A stretch of 64,000 nt of DNA, taken from Cytophagaceae bacterium (GTDB taxonomy: Bacteria; Bacteroidota; Bacteroidia; Cytophagales; Spirosomataceae). How positions within the stretch are numbered: the first letter of the stretch is position 1; the number at the start of each line of letters is the position of its first letter. Under the pieces are notes generated by a model, which was not told the DNA's origin, made no database searches, and saw only the letters and a program-made list of their open reading frames with translations. The stretch covers positions 220,378-284,377 of the forward strand of contig JAIXOL010000030.1 of assembly GCA_027486845.1 (NCBI GenBank), in the 5' to 3' direction. The position numbers and the translations under genes were made by a program. Positions 34,073 through 42,984 of this stretch are shown piece by piece.

Positions 34073-35551
34073 TTATACATCATCTGTTTCGACGGCTATT
34101 TCTTTAACGTGTGTTGGCATCAGTACTCCCGGAATTACCACACATGGAAAACCAAATAGACAACGGTCTTTAATCATTTTTATTACTTCTTCAGGCACGT
34201 TTTCTTCCCAGCCTTCTTCTCCTTTTCTAATCAGTTCGAGCGATTTATTGGTATTAATAGTGAGGTTTGTTTCGTTATAATGATGAATATCCTCAATCTT
34301 ATTATTTGCTATCAGATAACGATACAAATCAATCAAGTGTATCGGAGGGTTAAACCTCATGCAGTTCATAATATTATTGTTTTGATAGGTTGGATAAACA
34401 AAAAGTTTAAGATTTCGACTGAAAAGTGTGGCAAATGACTCCAAAATGCCCCCTGCTAAATCTTTGTAATGGCTTTCTTCAAAAATATACTCCAAATTTG
34501 GATAACCGATGATTAAACCCATTTTGAGCTTAGTCAATTTTGAAAGATACGCAACCAACTTATAATATTCTTGGTAATTAGAAATCATTACCATTTGCCC
34601 CATTGAGCAAAGAATATCTACACGGTCGAGGAAATCTTTTTCATCAATTTCGGCATCATCTCTTTGCAAATCTTGCAGTGTGATTTCCGAAAGTACCACC
34701 ACTTTTTCTTTATCAACATCTGGTTCACGCATGAATTGTTTTTTACCATTGGCGAGCATATCCAAATGCACATTTACCAACGGACGGAAACGCCCACGCA
34801 ACACCAAGGCGTGTTTACGGAAAAGTACTTCTGAAGGTTGGAGGTTTTTGCCATCAGAGCCGAAAAGTGCAATATCCGAGAAACCATATTTCACTAAATG
34901 CAAGCTCATCAAGCGATTATCGACATGTTTAAAGTCTGGCCCTTCAAAGCGAATCATATCAACTTGGATTCTGTCAGGAGCGAGGTCGTCCATCAACGAA
35001 AGCAAGAGTGTTTCGGGGTCTTGGTAATAAAAATAGCACCCATACATCAGGTTTACCCCCAAAGTACCGAGGGCTTGTTGTTGGAGAATACTATCATTAT
35101 CTAGCATTTTTACATGTAAGATAATATCGTTATATTCGCCATGAGGCGTAAGCTGAAATCTCACACCCATCCAACCGTGAGCATCATTGTTTTTATGATA
35201 GTTTAAAGCCGCAACTGTATCCGAAAAAGCAAAGAAAGTTGAGTCATCGCCACGTTTTTCGCCCAAACGCTCAATCAAAAGTCCATATTCGTGGTCGAGC
35301 ATACTCATTAGGCGAGGCTCACATACATAACGTCCGTTTTCCATGACTCCGTAGATGGCATCAGAAAAAGTCATATCATAGGCCGACATCGTCTTCGCAA
35401 TAGTTTTTGAAGCACCACCCGCCTTAAAGAAGTTGGCGGCTACATCTTGCCCCGCACCAATTTCAGCAAAGCTACCGTAGATGAGCTTATTCATGTTGAT
35501 ACGTAACGCCTTTTGCTTAGTTCCAAGGTTTTTTTCGTGTATAATTTCCAC
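34073..35551 (-). CDS. Conserved protein of about 490 residues, function unknown
   Basis: The protein has 492 residues without signal peptide. The N-terminus (KLIYGSFAEIGAGQDVAANFF followed by TIAKTMSAYDM) is very characteristic, and I recall the same start in a large cytoplasmic family from cyanobacteria and Bacteroidota. Databases often call it nicotinate-nucleotide adenylyltransferase, but the GxxxPxHxGH nucleotide-binding motif of that family is absent, so I do not adopt the name. A middle segment (PLVNVHLDMLANGKKQF) and the end (CLFGFPCVVIPGV) also look conserved. It is transcribed away from the Pho-type GDPD gene. Confidence 0.6.
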   Translation of the reverse strand: MEIIHEKNLGTKQKALRINMNKLIYGSFAEIGAGQDVAANFFKAGGASKTIAKTMSAYDMTFSDAIYGVMENGRYVCEPRLMSMLDHEYGLLIERLGEKRGDDSTFFAFSDTVAALNYHKNNDAHGWMGVRFQLTPHGEYNDIILHVKMLDNDSILQQQALGTLGVNLMYGCYFYYQDPETLLLSLMDDLAPDRIQVDMIRFEGPDFKHVDNRLMSLHLVKYGFSDIALFGSDGKNLQPSEVLFRKHALVLRGRFRPLVNVHLDMLANGKKQFMREPDVDKEKVVVLSEITLQDLQRDDAEIDEKDFLDRVDILCSMGQMVMISNYQEYYKLVAYLSKLTKLKMGLIIGYPNLEYIFEESHYKDLAGGILESFATLFSRNLKLFVYPTYQNNNIMNCMRFNPPIHLIDLYRYLIANNKIEDIHHYNETNLTINTNKSLELIRKGEEGWEENVPEEVIKMIKDRCLFGFPCVVIPGVLMPTHVKEIAVETDDV

Positions 35552-35720
35552 TGTTGTACTATTTAATTAATTACTAATAAAGTAAATAGCATATTTCTAT
35601 TCACCAAAATTATCCTCAAAATTAAGCCAAAATGTTTGAAAAATCTTTAGTTTTTTGAAATGTTTGACCGAAAATCGAAAAACCTATTATAATACAATTA
35701 TTACTTTTTTAGATGCAATT

Positions 35721-35742
35721 TTGACATAAACTTAACAAAATC
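35721..35742 (+). promoter_or_regulatory. Pho-box-like direct repeat before the GDPD gene
   Basis: TTGACA-TAAAC (35721-35731) is followed directly by TTAACA-AAATC (35732-35742): two hexamers of the TTnACA type at 11-bp spacing, the layout recognised by PhoP/PhoB regulators. A further TTTACA occurs at 35747. The -7 element TAATTTTG is at 35780-35787 and the ATG at 35814. Confidence 0.6.
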
Positions 35743-35779
35743 ATAATTTACAACAACTATTTCAGCAACAGGAAGATGG

Positions 35780-35787
35780 TAATTTTG
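35780..35787 (+). promoter_or_regulatory. -7 element of the GDPD gene
   Basis: TAATTTTG matches TAnnTTTG 26 bases before the ATG. No TTG is present at the -33 position, which fits a promoter that needs an activator such as PhoB bound at the repeats upstream. Confidence 0.45.
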
Positions 35788-35813
35788 AGTTTGTAAATAG
35801 ATTAAACCTCATT

Positions 35814-36614
35814 ATGAAAATCTTAATCCTCAGAATATTACTTTTGGTGATTCCGAATCTAGTATTTGCTCAGTCAAAGACTGTTTTTCCGAAAACCAAT
35901 CATCAATTTATCATCATCTCTCATCGTGGTTTTCATGTTGATACTCCCGAAAATACCATTGAGTCGCTCCGAAAAGCTATCGAATTGGGCGTAGATTATG
36001 TAGAAGTTGACATCCGAACTACTCTCGAAGGCGAACTAGTTGTAATGCATGATGCCAATCTTGAGCGTACCACTGATGGAAAAGGAAAGGTTTCAGCAAT
36101 ATCAACGATTGATTTCAAAAATCTAAAAATAAAAGGAACAGCTATTTCTCCACCTACGTTTTCTTCATTTTTAATGGAAGCCAAAGATAAAGTAAATCTA
36201 TACTTGGATATTAAGGAAGCCGACCCAGAGAAAATTATTAGTTTACTTGATAAATATCAGATGCGTGAGAGAGTCGTTATCTATTGCTCTCCGCAACAGA
36301 TTTTTCAATGGAAAAAACTCGCTCCAACCATTCCTTTAATTATTAGTCCGTCTTCAAATATTAAGACTCCTTCCGAGTTTGAGGCCTTTGTTTTAAGCTT
36401 CCAAGCATCGGTTTTGGATGGTTCTATCAAAACCTATTCAACAGAAATTTTACATAAACTTGCTGAAATTAATATTCCTGTTTGGCTTGACACCTTGGGA
36501 AAAGACGATAACGCTCAAACTTGGGAAGCAGCTATTGGGCTAAATATCAAGGCCTTGCAGACCGATAAACCGAAAGAGTTGATTGAATACCTATCAAAAA
36601 AAACCCTTAGGTAG
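35814..36614 (+). CDS. Glycerophosphodiester phosphodiesterase, secreted
   Basis: The protein has 266 residues: signal peptide (1-19), then the GDPD TIM barrel. The catalytic and metal residues are visible as SHRGFHVDTPENT (His near residue 39, Glu near 47), DYVEVDIRTT (Glu and Asp near 63-65) and MHDANLERTTDGKG (His near 78). It cleaves glycerophosphodiesters (deacylated phospholipids) to glycerol 3-phosphate and an alcohol, in the periplasm. A Pho-box-like repeat before it fits a role in phosphate scavenging, and places it at the left edge of the phosphorus island. Confidence 0.87.
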   Translation: MKILILRILLLVIPNLVFAQSKTVFPKTNHQFIIISHRGFHVDTPENTIESLRKAIELGVDYVEVDIRTTLEGELVVMHDANLERTTDGKGKVSAISTIDFKNLKIKGTAISPPTFSSFLMEAKDKVNLYLDIKEADPEKIISLLDKYQMRERVVIYCSPQQIFQWKKLAPTIPLIISPSSNIKTPSEFEAFVLSFQASVLDGSIKTYSTEILHKLAEINIPVWLDTLGKDDNAQTWEAAIGLNIKALQTDKPKELIEYLSKKTLR

Positions 36615-36657
36615 AAATACTCAATCCTAGTAAAAATAACCAACTCATAACACTGAC

Positions 36658-36679
36658 TTTACAATTAGTTAACATTAGG
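36658..36679 (+). promoter_or_regulatory. Pho-box-like direct repeat before the TonB receptor gene
   Basis: TTTACA-ATTAG (36658-36668) is followed directly by TTAACA-TTAGG (36669-36679), and then by TTCAGA in the same 11-bp phase. The receptor ATG is at 36767. Confidence 0.6.
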
Positions 36680-36766
36680 TTCAGACCTTTGCATTCAATT
36701 ATATAAACACCATTTGTCAATAAAAAACACCAATACTTATAAATTTTCTATACACCAAAATCAATT

Positions 36767-39574
36767 ATGAACTTCAAATTTAAAATTTCCTTTCTATTCT
36801 TTTTTCTTTTCTCAATTATTTCTCTTGCCCAAACGGGGGTTGTTCGTGGAACAATCAAAGATGTCTCAACTAATGAAGACATTATCGGTGCAACCATAAA
36901 AATTGATGGCACTACAATAGGAACAGCTACTGACATTAATGGTTTCTTTTCAATTTCTAAAGTTCCAGTCGGCAAGAAAAAAGTAGTTATTTCTTATGTT
37001 TCCTACAAAACAAAAGAGATTGAGATAAACGTAGAAGCCGATAAGATAATTGAAATAAATTCGGTTCTTGAGGAAGATAAAGTAGTTTTACAGGAAGTAA
37101 AAGTAACTGCTAGTCGCCTAACAAACACTGAAGTTTCATTGATTTCTGAAATAAAAGCCTCTCAAATGGTTGTGAATGGTATTTCGGCACAGCAAATTGC
37201 TAAAACCCTTGACCGTGATGCTGCACAAGTAGTAAAACGTATTCCTGGGATTACGATTGTAGGTGAGCGTTTTATAAATATTCGTGGTTTAAATCAACGC
37301 TATAATAATGTAATGCTTCACAACGCTTTTACGCCAAGTATGGAAACTGACGTAAAATCATTCTCGTTTGATATTATTCCTAGTTCACAAATTGATCGTG
37401 TATTGGTTTATAAAAGCCCTTCCGCCGAGTTGCCTGGCGAATTTGCGGGTGGTTTAGTGAAAATTTTCACGAAAAATATACCAGACCAAAACTCGTTGGT
37501 TCTTGACTATGGTACTTCATTGCGTCAAAGAACAACTTTTGGAGATTTCTACCAGCCAAATCAAGGTAAAAACTACTGGACAGGCTTTAATAATGGCTTT
37601 TCGGATTTACCACAGTTCTTTCCATCAAATATTAATACATTTTTAAACAATCCTGCACAATTGGAAATTACAGGTCGCTCACTAAGAAATGAGTGGACGG
37701 TAAACAAAACAGCAGCAACACCTGATCAACGTTTTGGTTTGACAGGAAATTATAAATTTAATATCGGTAGAATCAAAGTTGGAAATGTAACTTCTATGAA
37801 CTATTCAGATAGTCGCACAAATTTCTTGATTGACCGTAACGACTTTAATGCCAATATTAAAAATACACAATCACCGATATATTTTTTCAAAGACACTCAG
37901 TATAGTCGTAATATAAGAGTTGGTTTGATTCATAACTGGGCATTCCGTTTTAATGATAATCATTCAATTGAGTTGAAAAACTTGTTCAACCAAATGAGTA
38001 ATTCAAATTATACTCAACGTGGTGGTCGTGCAATTGAGGCAAATTATAACCCAGACAATCAATCGTTTAATCAAGTCTATCGTGGAATTTATACGGGTCA
38101 AATTACTGGCAAACATTCTTTCGGAAAAGGCAGCACTGTTATTGAATGGGTAGGCGGCTATAACCGCTCGAATCGTGAGCAACCAGACTATCGCCGTTAT
38201 CGCTCAGATGTTGATTTAAAAAACGGTTCAAAAACTATTTACGTTCCAATCGGTACCGCACAGGCTTTTTATTTAGGTCGTTGGTTCTCAGAAATGAAGG
38301 AAACAAGTTATACCGGTGCTGTGAATATTACTCAAAAAGTATCTTTATCAAAAGCAGCCGATAAAGAAATGGAAGTAAAAGCAGGTTTATTCTATGAAAA
38401 TAAAGATCGTTCATTTAATGGACGAAATATTGGTTACGTGCGTGGAAATAATTTCAGTAATGAACTTTTCACTGGAACAGTCACAAACCTTTTCAACAAT
38501 ATCAACAGCTCAAAAGGAATTAGAATTGACGAACAAACCAACCCTAATGATTCATATACAGCTGGAAATAGATTATTGGCTTATTATGCAAATGCGAATG
38601 TCCCATTGAGTAAAAAATTAAATATTATTGCAGGTGTTAGAGTTGAAGATAACATACAAAGTTTACAAAGTGCTTTTTTAGGAGGTGCAAAAGTTAATGT
38701 AAGAAATCCAGTAACCAGTGTTTTACCTTCAGCTAATTTATCTTATAATTTTTCAGAGAAAATGCTCGTTAGAGCGGCTTACGGACAAACTATTAATCGC
38801 CCAGAGTTTCGTGAATTGGCACCTTTTTCATTCTATGACTTTGATTTTAATGTTGTTTATGAAGGTTATACTGGTTTGAAAATTTCGACTGTTAATAATT
38901 TTGATGTACGTTGGGAATTATATCCTACACCTTCTGAAATAGTAAGTTTGGCAGCTTTTTATAAAAACTTCAAAAATCCAATTGAGTTAGAAGTTGAGGC
39001 AGGAAGTGGTTCTTTAGGAGCAAAAACATTCATCTATCAAAATGCTCAAAATGCTAAAAGTGCAGGTTTAGAATTAGAAGTACGCAAAAGTTTAGCGGGT
39101 TTGACTGTTACTCCGGTTTTAGAAAAAATGAGTGTATTATTTAATGCTGCTTTGATTTACAGTAAAGTACAGTTGCGTGAAGGTGCAGAAGGACAATCAA
39201 ATAATCGCCCATTGCAAGGACAATCGCCTTACATTCTAAATTTCGGGTTGAATTATAACAACACTGAAAAAGATTTTCAAATAAACCTACTCTATAATGT
39301 TATAGGAAAGAGAATTTTTGCCATTGGTTTTGAAGGGTATCCAGATCTTTACGAAATGCCAAGAAATGTAGTTGACCTTACTTTTTCGAAAGGTTTCAAT
39401 GACCGTTGGGTAATTAAAGGGGGTGCAACTGATATTCTTAACCAAGCAGCTTTGATTTTACAAAATGGTAATCAAGATGGCAAATTCGATCGCAAAACTG
39501 ACGAAGTAATGCAAAGTTACAAACCAGGTAGTTTGGTAACACTTGGTTTCAGTTATACACTTTCAAAAAAATAG
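36767..39574 (+). CDS. TonB-dependent outer-membrane receptor, probable phosphorus-compound uptake
   Basis: The protein has 935 residues: signal peptide (1-21), carboxypeptidase-like domain (about 25-105), plug domain (about 120-240, with NIRGLNQRYNNVMLHN and GEFAGGLVKIFTKN) and a beta-barrel ending SYTLSKK. It has no SusD partner; a large beta-helix lipoprotein is encoded 95 bp downstream and probably works with it on the surface. The Pho-box-like repeat suggests expression under phosphate limitation. The ligand cannot be read from the sequence; a phosphorylated polymer or phosphate ester is likely given the context. Confidence 0.82.
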   Translation: MNFKFKISFLFFFLFSIISLAQTGVVRGTIKDVSTNEDIIGATIKIDGTTIGTATDINGFFSISKVPVGKKKVVISYVSYKTKEIEINVEADKIIEINSVLEEDKVVLQEVKVTASRLTNTEVSLISEIKASQMVVNGISAQQIAKTLDRDAAQVVKRIPGITIVGERFINIRGLNQRYNNVMLHNAFTPSMETDVKSFSFDIIPSSQIDRVLVYKSPSAELPGEFAGGLVKIFTKNIPDQNSLVLDYGTSLRQRTTFGDFYQPNQGKNYWTGFNNGFSDLPQFFPSNINTFLNNPAQLEITGRSLRNEWTVNKTAATPDQRFGLTGNYKFNIGRIKVGNVTSMNYSDSRTNFLIDRNDFNANIKNTQSPIYFFKDTQYSRNIRVGLIHNWAFRFNDNHSIELKNLFNQMSNSNYTQRGGRAIEANYNPDNQSFNQVYRGIYTGQITGKHSFGKGSTVIEWVGGYNRSNREQPDYRRYRSDVDLKNGSKTIYVPIGTAQAFYLGRWFSEMKETSYTGAVNITQKVSLSKAADKEMEVKAGLFYENKDRSFNGRNIGYVRGNNFSNELFTGTVTNLFNNINSSKGIRIDEQTNPNDSYTAGNRLLAYYANANVPLSKKLNIIAGVRVEDNIQSLQSAFLGGAKVNVRNPVTSVLPSANLSYNFSEKMLVRAAYGQTINRPEFRELAPFSFYDFDFNVVYEGYTGLKISTVNNFDVRWELYPTPSEIVSLAAFYKNFKNPIELEVEAGSGSLGAKTFIYQNAQNAKSAGLELEVRKSLAGLTVTPVLEKMSVLFNAALIYSKVQLREGAEGQSNNRPLQGQSPYILNFGLNYNNTEKDFQINLLYNVIGKRIFAIGFEGYPDLYEMPRNVVDLTFSKGFNDRWVIKGGATDILNQAALILQNGNQDGKFDRKTDEVMQSYKPGSLVTLGFSYTLSKK

Positions 39575-39669
39575 GCTGTAGCTAGAAGTTCTATTCCATT
39601 GATAGCTAAATGTTTGAAATTAGTCAATAATAAAATATAAAAATTCAGTAAACCAAACTCAAAAAAACA

Positions 39670-41433
39670 ATGATTAAGTTTCAAAAGTATTTTCGATTAT
39701 TCGCATCAGCTACGATGCTTTTCTCGACAGCCGCTTTTATCAGTTCATGTAAAGAAGCAGAAGTGATACCACCAGCACCAATCGTTTCAGCTGGTACTGA
39801 GGCTTCTGGAATCCCAGGTGCTAAAGTAAACATTACGGCAGCAATTTCTGCCCCAGGTGGCTTAAAGACTGTAACAGTTTTAAAAAATGGTGTAGCTTTC
39901 GATTCAAAAACCTATGCAGATGGCGTAACTTCTGATAGTTACACAAAAGAATATACAGTTGAAAATTTAGCAGCTGGTGCAAGTGTAAACTTCACAATTA
40001 TTGCTACTGATGTAAAAAATCAAGCATCTGCTCCAACAACATTTACAGTAAAAGTAACGGCGATTCCACCAAAAGAAATCGTTGCTGTAAGAGGTGTTTT
40101 GACAGGAAACATTTCATGGACCAAAAACAAAATTTACAAACTTGTTGGTTTTGTACGCGTTGGTGGCGATACAACTGACGTAACACCAACAGGTGTTTCT
40201 GTTGGTACACTTACTATTGAGCCTGGTACAGTAATCATCGGAGACCGTGCAACAAAAGGAACTTTGATTATACAGCGTGGTAGCAAAATTATTGCAGAAG
40301 GAACAGTTACTGAGCCTATAGTATTTACATCAGAAAGAGCTGTTGGCGAAAGAGAGCCAGGCGATTGGGGTGGTTTAGTGATTTGCGGAAAAGCAAAAAA
40401 TAACTTGCCAAATGGTGTTGGTCAATTAGAGGGTAGCTATAAAGGCTGGCACGGTGGTACTAATGATGCTGATAACTCTGGTAGCTTAAAATACGTTCGT
40501 GTAGAATATGCGGGTGTGCCAATTAACCCTAACCAAGAAGTAAATTCATTTACATTTGGTTCAGTTGGAAACGGTACTACAATGGAGTATTTGATGGCAA
40601 CTTTCGGTCTTGACGACTCATTTGAATGGTTTGGTGGAAGTGCAAATGCTAAATATTTGATTGCTTACAAAGGTTTAGATGATGATTTTGATGTTGATAA
40701 TGGTTTTAGCGGAAATGTACAATTTGGAATCGGTATCCGTGGAGCAACCCAAGCTGACCAATCTGGTTCAAACGGTTTCGAAGTTGATAACGATGGTCAA
40801 GGAAATGCAAGAGAACCATATACTTCTGGTACATTCTCAAACTTTACTTTGATTGGTGCTAAAGGTTCGGCGGCTACTTCAATCAGCCCATTATTCCAAA
40901 ATGCATTTCATTTAAGAAGAAACAATAAACTAAAAATTCATAACACATTTGCAACTGGATATCCAAACGGCGTCTATATTGACGGTGCAACTACTTCTAC
41001 AAATGCTGAAAAAGGTGATTTAGTATTGAAAAATGTAGTGTTGGCTGGTGTTGAAGGTTGGGGAACAAATGGTTTTGGTCAAGGTTTTGCTTCTGAACCA
41101 CGTGGTTTTGCAGTACGTGACGTAAACACTGCCACAACTCCTGCTCCTTTGGCAATCGGCACACAGTTACCATCGGTTTGGTTTTTAGCTCAAACGGGTA
41201 ACAAAATTGTACCTAATTATGTAAACACGGGTATCAGTCCTTCGTTGTTTCAGGTTGGTCGTCCATCATTTGCAGTAAGCGGCACGGCTTCGGCTACAAT
41301 TGCAACTGGTGGTTCAGTAACTGGTCTTAGTTCGTTTTTCACTGCTGTTACACACATTGGTGCATTTGGAACAACTGACTGGACAGCTACTTGGGCTGAA
41401 TTTAGTCCACAATCAGTAGTTTACATCAAATAA
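39670..41433 (+). CDS. Surface lipoprotein with beta-helix-like domain
   Basis: The protein has 587 residues: lipoprotein signal (lipobox ending SSC near residue 28), an Ig-like/FN3-like domain (about 38-130, VKVTAIPP at its end) and a large domain (about 135-587) rich in Gly, Asn and Asp. In it LTIEPGTVIIGDRATKGTLIIQRGSKIIAEG has the ladder pattern of a right-handed beta-helix, followed by GDWGGLVICGKA, GGTNDADNSG and DDSFEWFGGSANAKYL. Asp- and Asn-rich turns suggest calcium binding. It is paired with the TonB receptor upstream, as in similar pairs of other Bacteroidota; ligand capture or hydrolysis at the surface is inferred. Confidence 0.7.
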   Translation: MIKFQKYFRLFASATMLFSTAAFISSCKEAEVIPPAPIVSAGTEASGIPGAKVNITAAISAPGGLKTVTVLKNGVAFDSKTYADGVTSDSYTKEYTVENLAAGASVNFTIIATDVKNQASAPTTFTVKVTAIPPKEIVAVRGVLTGNISWTKNKIYKLVGFVRVGGDTTDVTPTGVSVGTLTIEPGTVIIGDRATKGTLIIQRGSKIIAEGTVTEPIVFTSERAVGEREPGDWGGLVICGKAKNNLPNGVGQLEGSYKGWHGGTNDADNSGSLKYVRVEYAGVPINPNQEVNSFTFGSVGNGTTMEYLMATFGLDDSFEWFGGSANAKYLIAYKGLDDDFDVDNGFSGNVQFGIGIRGATQADQSGSNGFEVDNDGQGNAREPYTSGTFSNFTLIGAKGSAATSISPLFQNAFHLRRNNKLKIHNTFATGYPNGVYIDGATTSTNAEKGDLVLKNVVLAGVEGWGTNGFGQGFASEPRGFAVRDVNTATTPAPLAIGTQLPSVWFLAQTGNKIVPNYVNTGISPSLFQVGRPSFAVSGTASATIATGGSVTGLSSFFTAVTHIGAFGTTDWTATWAEFSPQSVVYIK

Positions 41434-41473
41434 TAATACCCAAAAGCTATAATTAGCTTAGTAATAAAAAAAG

Positions 41474-41505
41474 AAAGTTCTCTGCTTCGGCAGAGAACTT
41501 TTATC
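41474..41505 (+). terminator. Terminator after the beta-helix lipoprotein gene
   Basis: AAAGTTCTCTGC (41474-41485) pairs perfectly with GCAGAGAACTTT (41490-41501) around a TTCG tetraloop. It ends only 10 bases before the start of the next gene, which therefore depends on readthrough or on a promoter within the preceding coding region. Confidence 0.75.
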
Positions 41506-41511
41506 ACCAAT

Positions 41512-42093
41512 ATGAAAAAAGTATTTTTAGTTTCATTGCTCATAGCAATGATGTTTTCCTGCCAATCAAAAAAGTATAGTGTCTCAAAATATTTCTCTGA
41601 TTATGAGCGAGATACTTTACTGACAAATATTATAACTTACGTTTTTGTAAAAGCTCCAAATGCCACAATTAAAAACCGTTTTGATACACAATTCAGACAA
41701 TTTTATGTAAAATCTTTGCCAAAATTTCGCATCGAAAAATACCACCAAACGCCCGATGGATGGAATTATTTTTTTATAGTTCGCCCAGTTGGAAATAGTC
41801 TAAAATATAAAAGAGGAGTTCTCGGAAAATTCAGATTGAAGAAGGATTCACTTTCACCTGAAGCTTTTGAAGAAGTAGTGAACACTCCACATTTAGAAGA
41901 AAAAGTATTGATCGAAAGAGGTGATTTTCTTTTTCACGAATTAATAAAAAATGGAAATCTCGACAAATATTTAGCCATGAAACATTATATAGAATGGCCT
42001 GATGCGAGGCTAGTGTATGACAAAAATATAAATGAATGGGTTGGGAGAAAGCAGTCCACAGTTGACAATCTAGAGAAGATAAATAACCCTTAA
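41512..42093 (+). CDS. Small lipoprotein, unknown function
   Basis: The protein has 193 residues with a lipoprotein signal (lipobox ending FSC near residue 17). The mature part is basic and aromatic, mixed alpha/beta, with no recognisable motif (a YFFIVRPVGNSLKYKRG stretch and a C-terminal MKHYIEWPDARLVYD stretch are the most ordered parts). It starts 10 bases behind a strong hairpin, which may reduce its expression relative to the receptor-lipoprotein pair. A role in the same uptake system is possible. Confidence 0.6.
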   Translation: MKKVFLVSLLIAMMFSCQSKKYSVSKYFSDYERDTLLTNIITYVFVKAPNATIKNRFDTQFRQFYVKSLPKFRIEKYHQTPDGWNYFFIVRPVGNSLKYKRGVLGKFRLKKDSLSPEAFEEVVNTPHLEEKVLIERGDFLFHELIKNGNLDKYLAMKHYIEWPDARLVYDKNINEWVGRKQSTVDNLEKINNP

Positions 42094-42194
42094 CTTAAAG
42101 ATATTTGTGAAAACAAAAAGATTATCAGCTTATGGCTGAGACTTGAATCAACTACTTCGGTAGTTCAATTGATTCATATTGGTGTTAAAATCAG

Positions 42195-42224
42195 AAAAGT
42201 CAGAGGCCTTGCCTCTGACTTTTT
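42195..42224 (+). terminator. Terminator of the phosphorus-uptake operon
   Basis: The arms 42195-42207 and 42211-42223 are perfectly complementary over 13 bp with a CTT loop and T-rich end. A smaller hairpin with a TTCG loop lies before it (about 42148-42178). The convergent DUF4494 gene ends at 42307. Confidence 0.75.
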
Positions 42225-42306
42225 CTTTTGAGTCATATTTTTACCTAAACAATGTAGAAATCAGAAGGATGCGACAGATTGTTTCCAAGGCAATTGTTCT
42301 ATAAAA

Positions 42307-42801
42307 TTAGCCCTCCTGACTCGCCAAAACCTCGGCCAACGGCTTAAAATTGCCACTTTTCAAGATTTGCTCTTCTGGTTTTTCGTAAGGAATAATTTCC
42401 AAAATATTCGTAATATTAATATCTGTAATTTGGTAATCTTCAACTGTACCGAGTCTTTCCGAGATTAATTGGTAAGCCAACAAAGGATTATCGGCATTGA
42501 TAAGCATCGTAAAAGGTGTAAGTTTTTCTTTTTGGGCTTTTTCATCAAAACTAATGAAATTTACTTTCACTTTATACCAAGTTTCTGAACCATTTTCCAC
42601 AAAAAATACTTCGTGAATTTTCATTCTTGAAAGACCAAATAACTGAAAATCTGGTGTGTTTGAGGCGACCGTATGATACACACGAGCTTCGGCATCGGTA
42701 TATGAAACGGCATCCACTAAATATACTTCGGTGATTTTAATTGTTCTATCTTTTTCATCTACCTTTTGGTAGCGAATTTTCCCTTGATACCAATTCGACA
42801 T
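42307..42801 (-). CDS. DUF4494 domain protein
   Basis: The protein has 164 residues without signal peptide. The family start is clear (WYQGKIRYQKVDEKDRTIKITEVYLVDAVSYTDAEARVY: residues about 3-42), followed by a strand-rich body and a C-terminal helix (KPLAEVLASQEG). DUF4494 is a cytoplasmic Bacteroidota family with no function known to me. It is convergent with the gene on its left and shares a 184-bp gap with the DUF5690 gene on its right, and does not seem part of the phosphorus operons. Confidence 0.8.
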   Translation of the reverse strand: MSNWYQGKIRYQKVDEKDRTIKITEVYLVDAVSYTDAEARVYHTVASNTPDFQLFGLSRMKIHEVFFVENGSETWYKVKVNFISFDEKAQKEKLTPFTMLINADNPLLAYQLISERLGTVEDYQITDINITNILEIIPYEKPEEQILKSGNFKPLAEVLASQEG

Positions 42802-42984
42802 CTGTAACAGTTTTTTATAGTAAGCAAAAAATTTTACTTAGCAAAGGTAAGGGCATTCAGGCAGAATTGAAAAAGTAATTATCCACGACTTTTACACCAA
42901 AAACTAACCTAAGCATAATACTTGCTTAATTGTGAGTTTATATTACTTCTCGAAATTTACAGATTATTTAACCCATAATTCATC

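Noticed and set aside
34073..35551. Name nicotinate-nucleotide adenylyltransferase
   Set aside because: The nucleotidyltransferase motif GxxxPxHxGH is not found anywhere in the 492 residues; left as unknown.
42961..42984. Pho-type repeat directly before the second DUF5690 gene (TTTACA then TTTAAC)
   Set aside because: The second hexamer is one base out of phase and the site is too close to the start codon.
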